DNA of 64,000 bases from NCBI GenBank assembly GCA_036725345.1, contig DAIMEJ010000006.1, positions 1 to 64,000 of the forward strand. Reading direction: 5' to 3'. This document shows, piece after piece, positions 41,707-50,948 of this stretch. The position numbers were made by a program, and so were the translations under genes. Source of the stretch: JAPLJU01 sp036725345. GTDB lineage: Bacteria > Desulfobacterota > Syntrophia > Syntrophales > UBA2192. Position 1 is the first letter of the stretch; every line of letters begins with the position of its first letter. The notes below the pieces were generated by a model that saw only the letters and a list, made by a program, of their open reading frames with translations, searched no databases and was not told the DNA's origin.

Positions 41707-43080
41707 ATGAAAAAGATACTCATCGTCGATGATGAAGCCAACATGAGGCTTGTCCTCAAGGCCTTGCTCAGCCGCGAGGGCTACGATGTCCTTACGGCCG
41801 CGGATGGCCTCGAGGCCCTGGAGGTGCTGAAAAACCAGGATGTCAAGGTTGTAGTCACGGACCTCAAGATGCCCCGCCTTGACGGCATGGGTCTCCTGGA
41901 CCGGGTGGTCCGGGATTACCCCTCCGTGCCCGTCATCATGATCACCGCCCACGGCACCATCCATACGGCCGTGGACGCCCTGAAAAAGGGGGCGCTCGAT
42001 TACATCACCAAGCCCTTTGACCAGGCCGAGCTGAAAAACGTGATTGCCAAGGCCATCAAGACGAAGACCCTGAGCGACGAAGAACTCACTGCGGGCCTGG
42101 AAGATCTGGACCGCCAGGACATCGTCGGCGTGAGCGAGGCCATGACCAGGATCTTTGAGATCATCAAGAAGGTGGCCCCGACGACAACCACCATCCTGAT
42201 CACCGGTGAGACGGGGACGGGGAAAGAACTCGTGGCCAACGCCATTCACATCAACAGCCCCCGCGGGAAGAATCCCTTCATCAAGATAAACTGCTCGGCC
42301 ATCGCCGAGAACCTGATGGAAAGCGAGCTCTTCGGTTACGAAAAGGGGGCTTTCACGGGCGCCGTCTCCAGCAAGGCGGGACGGTTTGAGCTGGCCCACA
42401 AGGGGACGCTCTTTCTTGACGAGGTCGGGGAAGTGCCGAAAGATATGCAGGCCAAGCTCCTGCGGGTCATTCAGGACCAGGAGTTTGAACGCGTGGGCGG
42501 TCTCCAGACCATCAAGGTCGATGTGAGGCTCATCACGGCCACGAACAGAAACCTCATGCAGGATGTCAAGGACGGGCGGTTCCGGGAGGACCTTTATTAC
42601 CGGCTCAATGTGCTGCCCATCCATGTCCCGCCGCTCAGGGAGCGGCCCGAGGACATCCCGCACCTCACGGCGTTTTTTATACAGAAGTTCAACAGGAAGC
42701 TGGACCGGACCGTCCGGGGTCTCGACCCGGCCGTAGAGGAACTGTTTTCCATATACGACTGGCCGGGAAACATCCGGGAGCTCGAGAACCTCGTCGAACG
42801 GCTCGTTCTGATGGCCCGGGACGAGACCATCCGTCTGAGCGATGTTCCCCCGGAGGTGGTGGCGGCGGCTGAGGACGGCGCCGCCCTGAAGGCCGCCGAC
42901 CGGAAAAAACCGTTCAAGGACGTCATCCGGGAAAAGACGGAGGAGGTGGAGCGGCAGATGATCGTCCGCGTCCTCGAGGAATGCGAGGGCAATATCAGCA
43001 AGGCGGCGCGGCAACTGGGCCTGAGCAGGAAGGGACTTCATCTCAAGCTGGCGAAGTACAACCTTCGGGCAAAGGAGTAG
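41707..43080 (+). CDS. Sigma-54-dependent response regulator (NtrC family)
   Basis: A 457-residue activator with a receiver domain (Asp52 in VVTDLKMPRLDG), an AAA+ domain with Walker A GETGTGKE, the sigma-54 contact loop GAFTGA, Walker B LFLDEVGEV and an arginine-finger region, and a Fis-type helix-turn-helix (ISKAARQLGLSRKGLHLKL). It activates sigma-54 promoters when phosphorylated, probably by the upstream kinase. ATG at 41707 begins MKKILIVDDE. Two sigma-54-like promoters occur in the window (17785 and 49280), but no direct link is shown. Confidence 0.95.
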   Translation: MKKILIVDDEANMRLVLKALLSREGYDVLTAADGLEALEVLKNQDVKVVVTDLKMPRLDGMGLLDRVVRDYPSVPVIMITAHGTIHTAVDALKKGALDYITKPFDQAELKNVIAKAIKTKTLSDEELTAGLEDLDRQDIVGVSEAMTRIFEIIKKVAPTTTTILITGETGTGKELVANAIHINSPRGKNPFIKINCSAIAENLMESELFGYEKGAFTGAVSSKAGRFELAHKGTLFLDEVGEVPKDMQAKLLRVIQDQEFERVGGLQTIKVDVRLITATNRNLMQDVKDGRFREDLYYRLNVLPIHVPPLRERPEDIPHLTAFFIQKFNRKLDRTVRGLDPAVEELFSIYDWPGNIRELENLVERLVLMARDETIRLSDVPPEVVAAAEDGAALKAADRKKPFKDVIREKTEEVERQMIVRVLEECEGNISKAARQLGLSRKGLHLKLAKYNLRAKE

Positions 43081-43086
43081 TGTCAA

Positions 43087-46083
43087 ATGGTTCGGAAGGA
43101 GGAAAAGGTCAACCGGATCGAAGTCGGCTTCAAAAAGGGCGTGCGGGACGCCCTCGGTCAAAAAGTCCGGAGGCGGATCGTCGAGCATCTCCGCATCAAT
43201 GTGGACGAGGTCAGGACGATAGACGTCTACACGGTGGAGGGACAGCTCTCACGGGGAGTGATCAGGCAGATTGCCGAAGGGCCCCTGGCCGATCCCGTGA
43301 TCCAGGGCTATGCGATCAACCGCGGGCTGGCCGATGATTTTGACTGGCTCATCGAAGTGGGCTTCAGGCCGGGTGTGACGGACAACGTGGGGAGGACGGC
43401 CACCGAGGCCATCCGGACGCTTCTGGGAAACGATGCGGGGAAGACCGCTCGGGTCTACACGTCAAGGCAATACGTCATTCGGGGCGGGATCCGCCGTGAG
43501 GAAGCGCAGCGCATCGCCTCGGGACTTCTCGCCAATGAACTTGTCGAGCGGTTCGAGATCGTCGACGGGAAAGGCTGGGACCCCCGGAAGGGCATGCGCC
43601 CCTACGTGCCGAGGGTCACCGGCGGGGATCGACCGCACGTGGAGGAGATCGACCTCGACATCCCTGATGAAAACCTCCTGGCCATGAGCGGCGAGCGGGT
43701 CCTGGCACTGAGCCTTCCGGAGATGAAAGCCATCCAGGCGTATTTCAAGAACCCCTCCGTCGTCGGGGAACGGAGGAAGATGGGACTCGGCGATAGGGTC
43801 ACCGATGTGGAACTCGAGTCGCTGGCTCAGACGTGGTCCGAGCACTGCAAGCACAAGATATTCAATGCCCTCATCCGGTATGAGGACGAAAAGCGGAAGG
43901 AGACGGCCGTCGATTCGCTCTTTGCGACCTGCATCAAGGGATCGACGAAAGAGATCCGGGAGGCCATGGGGAAGAACGACTGGTGCCTTTCCGTCTTTGT
44001 CGACAATGCGGGCGTCATCCGGTTCAACGACGACTGGAACCTCGTCTTCAAGGTCGAGACGCACAACACCCCGTCGGCCCTGGATCCCTACGGCGGGGCG
44101 CTCACGGGCATTGTCGGCGTCAACCGCGACCCCTTCGGGACGGGGAAAGGCGCGAAGCTCATCTTCAACACCGATGTTTTCTGCTTTGCCACGCCCTTCT
44201 ACTCGAAGCCCCTGCCGAAGCGGATCCTGCACCCGAGGCGCGTCTACGAAGGTGTGCGCGAGGGGGTGGAACACGGTGGGAACAAAAGCGGCATCCCCAC
44301 CGTGAACGGGAGCATTGTCTTCGATGACCGGTTCCTCGGGAAGCCCCTCGTCTACTGCGGGACGGCGGGCATCATGCCCTCGCGAATCCGGGGCGAACCC
44401 AGCCACACCAAGGAGATCCGGCCGGGGGACCTCGTCGTCATGTGCGGCGGCCGCATCGGCAAGGACGGTATCCACGGCGCCACCTTCTCGTCGGAGGAAC
44501 TCCACGAGGGATCGCCCGTGTCGGCCGTCCAGATCGGTGACCCCATCACGCAGAAGAAAATGACGGACTTCCTGCTCGTGGCCAGGGACCGGGGGCTCTA
44601 CCGGGCCCTGACGGACAACGGTGCCGGCGGTCTTTCCTCGTCGGTGGGCGAGATGGCGAGGCTTTCCGGCGGCGCCGAGATCGAGCTTGAGAAGGCGCCT
44701 TTGAAATACGCGGGGCTCAACCCCTGGGAGATTCTCCTCTCCGAGGCCCAGGAACGAATGTCGCTGGCCGTCGAGCCGGAAAAGATCGATGCGTTCCTCG
44801 CCCTGTCACGGAAGATGGACGTGGAATCCACGGTCCTCGGCCGGTTCACCGATTCCGGAAAGTTTCATGTCCGTTTCGACGGCCGGACGGTAGCGTTTCT
44901 CGACATGGATTTCCTCCACGATGGCCTCCCCCAGATGCAGCTCCGGGCGAAGTGGGTCCCCCCGAAGCACCGGGAACCCGGCTTCCCCGAACCGGACAAC
45001 ATGGGCCACGCCCTTCGCACCATGCTCTCGAGACTCAACATCTGCAGCAAGGAGTCCGTCGTGCGGCAGTACGACCATGAGGTGCAGGGCGGGAGCGTCA
45101 TCAAGCCCCTGACCGGTATTGCCAACGACGGGCCGTCGGACGCCGCCGTGATCAGGCCGGTTCTGGATTCCTTCGAGGGGGTCGTCGTCGCCCACGGGAT
45201 CTGCCCCCGGTACAGTGACATCGACACCTATCACATGGCGGCCTGCGCGATCGACGAGGCGATCCGCAACGCCGTCGCCGTCGGCGCCTCCCTTGGGCAT
45301 CTGGCGGGACTCGACAACTTCTGCTGGTGTGATCCCGTGCAGTCTGAGAAGACCCCCGACGGCGAGTACAAACTGGCCCAGCTCGTGCGGGCAAACAGGG
45401 CCGTATACGACTACACGAAGATCTTCGGCGTGCCCTGCATCTCCGGCAAGGACAGCATGAAGAACGACTACCAGATCGGCGACACCAAGATCTCCATCCC
45501 GCCGACGCTTCTCTTTTCCGTCATCGGCCGGATCGAAGACGTGCGGGAGGCCGTCACCATGGATGTTAAGAAGCCGGGCGATCTCGTCTACGTCCTCGGT
45601 GAGACTTTCCCGGAGCTCGGCGGGTCGGAATGGTTCGCCCAGAACGGCTTCATCGGCAACCATGTTCCCGCCGTCAACGGTGAAAGAGCGAAAAAAATTT
45701 ACGCGGCCCTGAGTGCCGCCATCCGGGCGGGGCTCGTGGCCTCCTGTCACGACTGCTCCGACGGCGGGCTCGGTGTGGCGCTGGCCGAGACGGCCTTTGC
45801 GGGGGGGCTGGGTCTGTCGGTCGATCTCTCACGGGTTCCCTGCTCGGGGATCTACAGGGATGACTACCTTCTCTTCTCGGAGTCCCAGAGCCGCTTCGTC
45901 GTCACGGTCTCGCCGGAAAAGCGGAGCCGTTTCGAAGAGGCCATGAAGAGGAATGCCATCGCCTGTCTGGGGCAGGTCCTCGAGGATGACCATTTCAGGG
46001 TGAACGGGCTCAGGGGGAACCGGATCATCGAAGACGACATCCGGGTGCTGAAGGAGATCTGGCAGAAGCCGTTGAGGTTTTAA
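43087..46083 (+). CDS. purL: Phosphoribosylformylglycinamidine synthase, PurS-PurS-PurL fusion
   Basis: A 998-residue purine enzyme that converts FGAR and ATP to FGAM using ammonia from PurQ. Residues 8-75 and 87-160 are two PurS-like repeats (RIEVGFKKGVRDALG and LIEVGFRPGVTDNVG), which normally form a separate small subunit. PurL follows, with QTWSEHCKHKIFNA, VFKVETHNTPSALDPYGG, the GGRIGKDGIHGATFSSEE loop and ISGKDSMKND. The glutaminase domain is separate (purQ). AAAGGAG lies before the ATG. Confidence 0.95.
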   Translation: MVRKEEKVNRIEVGFKKGVRDALGQKVRRRIVEHLRINVDEVRTIDVYTVEGQLSRGVIRQIAEGPLADPVIQGYAINRGLADDFDWLIEVGFRPGVTDNVGRTATEAIRTLLGNDAGKTARVYTSRQYVIRGGIRREEAQRIASGLLANELVERFEIVDGKGWDPRKGMRPYVPRVTGGDRPHVEEIDLDIPDENLLAMSGERVLALSLPEMKAIQAYFKNPSVVGERRKMGLGDRVTDVELESLAQTWSEHCKHKIFNALIRYEDEKRKETAVDSLFATCIKGSTKEIREAMGKNDWCLSVFVDNAGVIRFNDDWNLVFKVETHNTPSALDPYGGALTGIVGVNRDPFGTGKGAKLIFNTDVFCFATPFYSKPLPKRILHPRRVYEGVREGVEHGGNKSGIPTVNGSIVFDDRFLGKPLVYCGTAGIMPSRIRGEPSHTKEIRPGDLVVMCGGRIGKDGIHGATFSSEELHEGSPVSAVQIGDPITQKKMTDFLLVARDRGLYRALTDNGAGGLSSSVGEMARLSGGAEIELEKAPLKYAGLNPWEILLSEAQERMSLAVEPEKIDAFLALSRKMDVESTVLGRFTDSGKFHVRFDGRTVAFLDMDFLHDGLPQMQLRAKWVPPKHREPGFPEPDNMGHALRTMLSRLNICSKESVVRQYDHEVQGGSVIKPLTGIANDGPSDAAVIRPVLDSFEGVVVAHGICPRYSDIDTYHMAACAIDEAIRNAVAVGASLGHLAGLDNFCWCDPVQSEKTPDGEYKLAQLVRANRAVYDYTKIFGVPCISGKDSMKNDYQIGDTKISIPPTLLFSVIGRIEDVREAVTMDVKKPGDLVYVLGETFPELGGSEWFAQNGFIGNHVPAVNGERAKKIYAALSAAIRAGLVASCHDCSDGGLGVALAETAFAGGLGLSVDLSRVPCSGIYRDDYLLFSESQSRFVVTVSPEKRSRFEEAMKRNAIACLGQVLEDDHFRVNGLRGNRIIEDDIRVLKEIWQKPLRF

Positions 46084-46252
46084 AAAAGGTTCTTCGCTGC
46101 TCAGGGAAATTTTTCTGGCAGTTCTATGGCTTGCTCCGCTGCAGACGCAAAACTCGCCCTTCGGGCTCAAACAGTTGCGCCTGCGGTCTCTTCGCTTCGC
46201 TGAGAACTGTCAACAAAAAAATTCAATTCGCGCTTGAAACCTTTTTCAAAAC
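46084..46252. repeat. About 170-base imperfect inverted repeat between purL and purQ
   Basis: The outer arms (46084-46127 and 46202-46252) share AAAAAGGTT, AATTTTT and GCAGTTCT in inverted order, and the inner part also pairs (CCGCTGCAGACGCAA with TTGCGCCTGCGG) around GCCCTTCGGGC. The whole can form one long hairpin. It may be a non-autonomous element or a regulatory RNA structure. Confidence 0.7.
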
Positions 46253-46279
46253 GGATGTTGGTATAAAGGGAATGGGGAA

Positions 46280-47107
46280 ATGGCAAAAATCGTAAAAACG
46301 ATTGTGATCACCGGGAAGGGGACGAACTGCGAGATGGAGATGGCCCACGCCTGCCGGCTGGCCGGCGCCGACGTCGTGGACATCGTCAACTTGAGCGAGC
46401 TTCTCTACGGCGAGAAACGGCTGGACGACTATCACTTCCTCAACCTCCCCGGGGGCTTTCTCGACGGCGACGACCTGGGCTCAGCTAAAGCCGGCGCGCA
46501 CCGCATCATGCACGCCCGGGTGGCCGGGACCGGCGAGCCTCTCTACGAGCAGTTTTCGCGGTTCATCCGGGACGGGAAGCTCATCCTCGGCGTCTGCAAC
46601 GGCTTCCAGCTCATGGTGAAGCTGGGAATCCTGCCGGGGTTGAAAGGCGAGTACTTCAAACAGACGACGACACTGACGTTCAACGACTCCGGACGTTTCG
46701 AGGACCGCTGGGTGTACCTCAGGGTCAATGAGCAGTCCCCCTGCGTCTATACGAAGGGCATTCGCGGGGTCTATCTCCCCGTGCGGCACGGCGAAGGGAA
46801 GTTCATTGCCAAAAACGCGACGGTCCTGAAACAGATGCACAGGAAGGGCCTCGTCGCCGTCCAGTACTGCAAGTCCGATTACAGCGAGCCGACAATGGAG
46901 TACCCCCTGAACCCCAACGGCGCCTGTGACGCCATCGCGGGCATCTGCGACGAGACGGGGCGTCTCTTCGGCCTCATGCCTCACCCGGAGGCCTACACGC
47001 ACCGCACCAACCACCCGCGCTGGACCCGGGAGGATCTCCCCGAGGAAGGGATGGGACTTGCCGTTTTCAAAAACGCGGTCGATTTCATCCGGAGCGGCGA
47101 TTTCTGA
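46280..47107 (+). CDS. purQ: Phosphoribosylformylglycinamidine synthase glutaminase subunit PurQ
   Basis: A 275-residue class I glutamine amidotransferase. The nucleophile Cys106 is in GVCNGFQLM, and HGEGKF and LMPHPEAYTH supply the rest of the active site. It supplies ammonia to PurL. The protein is longer than B. subtilis PurQ (about 227), as is common in this lineage. It probably shares a transcript with purL despite the long hairpin between them. Confidence 0.95.
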   Translation: MAKIVKTIVITGKGTNCEMEMAHACRLAGADVVDIVNLSELLYGEKRLDDYHFLNLPGGFLDGDDLGSAKAGAHRIMHARVAGTGEPLYEQFSRFIRDGKLILGVCNGFQLMVKLGILPGLKGEYFKQTTTLTFNDSGRFEDRWVYLRVNEQSPCVYTKGIRGVYLPVRHGEGKFIAKNATVLKQMHRKGLVAVQYCKSDYSEPTMEYPLNPNGACDAIAGICDETGRLFGLMPHPEAYTHRTNHPRWTREDLPEEGMGLAVFKNAVDFIRSGDF

Positions 47108-47164
47108 CGGGTCTGCCTGCCGCTGCGCGATCTGCTGTCTGCATCACCACGAAAGGAGTGTTTC

Positions 47165-47473
47165 ATGATCCACGTACTTGCCACCGTTGAAGTGGCCCCG
47201 GGTCGGAGAGAGGATTTTTTAAGGGAGTTCAGGAAGGTGGTTTCCGATGTCCGCCGCGAGAAAGGATGCATCGACTACGGTCCGGCCGTTGACATAGCAA
47301 CCGGCATTCCTGTTCAAATACCCCTTCGCGACAATGTCGTCGTGATCGTCGAGAGGTGGGAAAACCTCGATGCCCTGAAGGCCCATCTCGTGGCGCCCCA
47401 CATGAAGACCTATCGGGCGGCCGTGAAGGACCTGGTGAAGGGAATGCAGGTCCAGGTCCTGCAGCCGGTGTGA
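47165..47473 (+). CDS. Antibiotic biosynthesis monooxygenase (ABM) fold protein, YgiN-like
   Basis: A 102-residue ferredoxin-like-fold protein: MIHVLATVEVAPGRREDF, GCIDYGPAVD and VIVERWENLDALKAHL-type blocks are standard. Members include quinol monooxygenase YgiN, but many have no known substrate. AAAGGAG precedes the ATG. It lies one base before yhbY. Confidence 0.88.
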   Translation: MIHVLATVEVAPGRREDFLREFRKVVSDVRREKGCIDYGPAVDIATGIPVQIPLRDNVVVIVERWENLDALKAHLVAPHMKTYRAAVKDLVKGMQVQVLQPV

Positions 47474-47474
47474 G

Positions 47475-47771
47475 ATGGGACTCAAGGGGTCGGAGAAGAA
47501 ACATCTCAGGGGGCTTGCCCACGGTCTCAAGCCCCTGGTGCAGGTGGGCAAAAAGGGCTTGACCGACGAGTTGGTCGCATCGGTCGATCTGTCCCTCGCG
47601 GATCACGAGCTTGTCAAGGTCCGCTTTCTCGAGTTCAGGGAAGAGAAGAAGGCGTTGTCGGAAACCATCGCCGCGAGGACGGGAAGTGAACTCGCGGGCC
47701 TCATCGGCAACGTCGCCGTCTTTTTCCGGTCGAACCCCGACCCCGCCAAAAGAAGAATCAAACTGCGCTGA
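47475..47771 (+). CDS. yhbY: YhbY CRM-domain RNA-binding protein
   Basis: A 98-residue protein with a single CRM domain: LRGLAHGLKPLVQVGKKGL, HELVKVRF and the final IGNVAVFFRSNPD. It binds the pre-50S ribosome particle in E. coli. Length and all core motifs are normal. Its start is next to the stop of the ABM gene. Confidence 0.94.
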   Translation: MGLKGSEKKHLRGLAHGLKPLVQVGKKGLTDELVASVDLSLADHELVKVRFLEFREEKKALSETIAARTGSELAGLIGNVAVFFRSNPDPAKRRIKLR

Positions 47772-47856
47772 TCAGGGAACCGTTCTACCGGCAATGTTGA
47801 TATACAATCGACTGAGAGATTAACATGCGGCAAGAAATATTTACATTTTGGAGATC

Positions 47857-48755
47857 ATGATGCTGAATTTTCTCCCGCCGTATCTGTTGGGCGCAATCGC
47901 GGGATTTCTTCTGTTCCTGAATGTGCTCATATGGGTGTCGCTCCTGCTCCTGTTCGCCATTCCGAAATATCTTTTACCCATCCCCTCTGTACGCCAAAAG
48001 CTGAACGGCATTCTTCACTGGATCGGCGAAAATTGGATCGCCTGCAACAGCGGATGGATGCGCCTCACCCAGAATACGCGGTGGGACGTGCAGGGATTGG
48101 AGGGTTTGAATTATCACGGCTGGTATCTGGTCGTCAGCAATCATCAGACCTGGGTTGATATCTTTGTGATGCAGCACCTCTTGAATCGCCGTATCCCCCT
48201 GCTGAAATTCTTCATCAAGAGAGAACTGATCAAAGCCCCTTGATGGGTCTGGCCTGGTGGGCCCTGGATTACCCTTTCCTGTATCGCCACAGCGCCGATT
48301 ACCTGGAAAAGCATCCCGAACAAAGAGGCAGGGATTACGAGGCAACGCGCCAAGCCTGCGAGAAATTTGCGACCGTTTCCACGAGCGTGATGAATTTTCT
48401 TGAAGGGACGCGTTTTACCAGAGCGAAGCACGACCGCCAGAAGAGCGAGTACAAATATCTTCTGCGACCCAAAGCCGGGGGGCTCGCGCTCGCCATGAAC
48501 GTCCTGGGCGATAAGTTTCATTCTTTGCTGGACATGACCATCGTTTATCCGGACGGCATCCCGACTTTCTGGGAGTTTCTCTGCGGCAGGGTCAAACGCA
48601 TCATTGTGCGCGTGAGGACCATAGAAATTCCGAAACCACTCATGCACGGCGATTACGAAGGCGATCCGGCCTTTCGCGATGCCATGCACAAATGGGTGGA
48701 GCAGCTGTGGCTGGAAAAAGACAGGCAGATAGAAGCGCTCATGGTAAAGACCTGA
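47857..48755 (+). pseudogene. YihG-like acyltransferase split by a frameshift
   Basis: Two frames together match one LPLAT-family acyltransferase. The first (47857-48243) has a membrane anchor and the H-x4-D motif in SNHQTWVD; the second (48243-48755) continues with MGLAWWALDYPF and has EGTRF, the second catalytic motif. The junction CCCTTGATGGG suggests one lost base. The stop and next ATG overlap as TGATG, which could couple translation of the two halves. Alternatives are a sequencing error or programmed frameshift. Gene length when joined, about 299 residues, is close to YihG. Confidence 0.8.
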
Positions 48756-48853
48756 TGAGCGTAAAAATAACCATGCCGGTACGAATTCCCGTCGGGCGGG
48801 ATGGTTCCACCTGCCGCTTTCATGACCGGCCCGGCGCGATCGGAGTTTCACAC

Positions 48854-48890
48854 AAAAAAAGCGCCCTGGAAAATGTCAGGGCGCTTTTTT
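48854..48890. terminator. Bidirectional terminator
   Basis: GCGCCCTG (48861-48868) and CAGGGCGC (48877-48884) form an 8-bp stem flanked by seven A and six T, working for both convergent genes. Confidence 0.9.
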
Positions 48891-48908
48891 AAGATCAAAT
48901 GAACGACA

Positions 48909-49067
48909 TCACGAGAAAACCGGATATTCCCAGTCCTCGGTACATTCTCTCCGTTCAAATGTGTAATCAGACACCTGGTCCATGAAGCCGTCAATATCCG
49001 AATCATACTCCGCTTTCGTCATGTTCCCATTCGCGTCGTAGGTGTAATATGATTTTCCCCTGTTCAT
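48909..49067 (-). CDS. 52-residue YD-repeat-like peptide
   Basis: A small frame with GAGGAG just before the ATG at 49067. It contains YYTYDANGNMTKAEYDSD, a single repeat unit like those of RHS/YD proteins, followed by an acidic DSDIDGFMD stretch that resembles a calcium-binding loop. A lone unit is unusual, so it may be a relic of a larger gene or a genuine tiny protein. No signal peptide is seen. Confidence 0.55.
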   Translation of the reverse strand: MNRGKSYYTYDANGNMTKAEYDSDIDGFMDQVSDYTFERRECTEDWEYPVFS

Positions 49068-49279
49068 CTTCACTCCTCTTATCTGTTCATTCCGAGTTGT
49101 GACCTTTCGCGCAAAAACTGGTCCAGAAGTTCCGCCCCGGCACAGTCTCTCTCCATGGGGAAAAAAATGCCTCCGGAGGTTCCAAAATGACCTTCCCGAA
49201 GCCTGAAACCCAACAAGGGTCAAATACATAATATCAATGATAACAGCCAGTTAGACTAAAACCCGTTTTCATTTCCCGA

Positions 49280-49295
49280 TGGCACATTTACTGCG
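49280..49295 (+). promoter_or_regulatory. Sigma-54-type promoter candidate
   Basis: TGGCACATTTACTGCG carries a perfect TGGCAC -24 block and GC at the -12 position with correct spacing. It lies 42 bases before the MotA-like start codon. Confidence 0.65.
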
Positions 49296-49336
49296 TTTAG
49301 AGGGCACTGAAGATAACCGAAAAAAGGAGTCATCCC

Positions 49337-50146
49337 ATGATCGGACAAGCCATTTTCTCGCTGCTTTTTCTGACAGCCATTTTTGTCGTGTCATTCAACC
49401 TGGAGATCAAAGAGATGGGGTTCGTCTCCAATCTCTGCGCCCTGCTGATTGTCCTGGGCGGGACCGTTGCGGCCACGCTGATCGCCTATCCCCTGGAAAA
49501 GCTCATCTGGACGGCCAGGCTCCTCGTGAATTCCTTTGCCTGCCGGGAGGAGATGAAATCGACGATTGACAGTATTGTCAAACTGGCTCAAATCTACCGC
49601 ACCAAGGGGATTCGCCCCCTCGAGCAGGAGTTGAATAATCTGCCGCCGGGTCTTTTGAAGACGGGCGTTGAGCTGCTCGCCTATCGCTACTCACGGGACA
49701 AGATCGAACAGATACTGCACAAAGAGGCCCTGTGCTCGCACAATCAGTGCGAGACCTCCCACAAGATGCTCTACAACATGGCCCGCCTCGCGCCGGCCCT
49801 GGGACTGGCCGGCACCATCATCAGCCTCATCCGCGTCTTCGGGCACATCAGCGACCCCCAGAACCTGATCGGATACATGGCCATCGCGCTCCTTAGCACC
49901 TTCTACGGCGTCGTGCTCGCCAATGTCTGCTTTGTGCCCCTCTCCAACAAACTCCGGGAATTCATGGACCAGAACGAATTGCAGATGGACATCGTCCAGG
50001 AGGGGATCCTGGATCTCTTCGACCAGGAAAACCCGCGGGCGATTCGTTACAAACTGGAAACGCTCGCCGCGACCATGGGGATGTCGAATCGGGCCCCCGG
50101 CAGGCCGAAACTGGTACTGCTGCCTTCCCATGAACAGGCCAAATAG
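49337..50146 (+). CDS. MotA-like proton-channel protein
   Basis: A 269-residue inner-membrane protein with about four helices. VLGGTVAATLIAYPLEKL and MARLAPALGLAGTIISLI are the MotA/ExbB channel helices, and the protein pairs with the MotB-like product eight bases downstream. It could drive a flagellar, gliding or uptake machine. AAAGGAG precedes the ATG. No other motility genes are in the window. Confidence 0.88.
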   Translation: MIGQAIFSLLFLTAIFVVSFNLEIKEMGFVSNLCALLIVLGGTVAATLIAYPLEKLIWTARLLVNSFACREEMKSTIDSIVKLAQIYRTKGIRPLEQELNNLPPGLLKTGVELLAYRYSRDKIEQILHKEALCSHNQCETSHKMLYNMARLAPALGLAGTIISLIRVFGHISDPQNLIGYMAIALLSTFYGVVLANVCFVPLSNKLREFMDQNELQMDIVQEGILDLFDQENPRAIRYKLETLAATMGMSNRAPGRPKLVLLPSHEQAK

Positions 50147-50154
50147 GAAGACCG

Positions 50155-50883
50155 ATGAAGAATTCGGAATCCTCCGCAGCTGAACAGATGCCGGAACCGG
50201 TGCCTCGGATAAAGGCGGTCCGTTCACGGCGCTTCCAGGGGAGTTCGTCACAGGCCGATACCGGCAACGAGATCTGGCTTCTCACCCTGACGGACATGTT
50301 CATGCTGCTGATGATTTGCTTTGTCCTTCTTTTCGGGATGAGCCTCTACCGGCAGAAGGAGGCTGCCGTCGCGGCGGCGCCGCCTGTTGCTGCAGTGCCG
50401 GTCCCGTCGACACAGGAGCCACCGGCGATCCAGGCGGCCTCCGCCCTGGAATCGGATCTGCTGGCCATGCTTGACGACCGTCGGGATGTGACGGTGGAGC
50501 GGCGCTCCACTTACATCGTCCTGACCTTTCCGGAGCGCATCCTGTTCGATTCCGGGCAGGCCGAGGTCAAGCCCACCGCTCAACCCCTGCTGGGAAAGGT
50601 GGCCGCCATTATCATGGACCGTCCAGGGCTCGTGGTCGCGGTACACGGCCACACCGATGACCGGCCCATCCACAACCGGCGATACCCCTCCAACTGGGAG
50701 CTTTCCGTCGATCGGTCCACACAGGTCGCCGGGGCTCTCGTCCAGATGGGGATTCAGCCCGACAGGCTCTCCATCAAGGGTCACGGGGAAGACCACCCCC
50801 TCTATCCCAACGACAGCGACGACAACCGGATGAAAAACCGGCGGGTGGAGATTCAGTTCTTTCTGACCCCCCCTGACGCCTGA
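50155..50883 (+). CDS. MotB-like OmpA-domain stator protein
   Basis: A 242-residue protein with one membrane helix after an about 40-residue cytoplasmic tail; Asp47 in LTDMFMLLMICFVLLFGM is the proton-carrying residue of MotB. A Pro/Ala-rich linker and an OmpA-like peptidoglycan-binding domain follow (VAVHGHTDDRP, NWELSVDRSTQVAGAL, NRRVEIQF). It forms the stator with the MotA-like protein. Confidence 0.92.
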   Translation: MKNSESSAAEQMPEPVPRIKAVRSRRFQGSSSQADTGNEIWLLTLTDMFMLLMICFVLLFGMSLYRQKEAAVAAAPPVAAVPVPSTQEPPAIQAASALESDLLAMLDDRRDVTVERRSTYIVLTFPERILFDSGQAEVKPTAQPLLGKVAAIIMDRPGLVVAVHGHTDDRPIHNRRYPSNWELSVDRSTQVAGALVQMGIQPDRLSIKGHGEDHPLYPNDSDDNRMKNRRVEIQFFLTPPDA

Positions 50884-50948
50884 TAATGCATCGGCAGGCC
50901 AGAAGCTTTTTTGAAGGTGCTTGGGACGGAAAGGATGCGACGGGGGGC

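Noticed and set aside
41674..43188. A 504-codon minus-strand frame over the NtrC-type regulator
   Set aside because: The plus-strand gene has all expected domains; the antisense frame has none.
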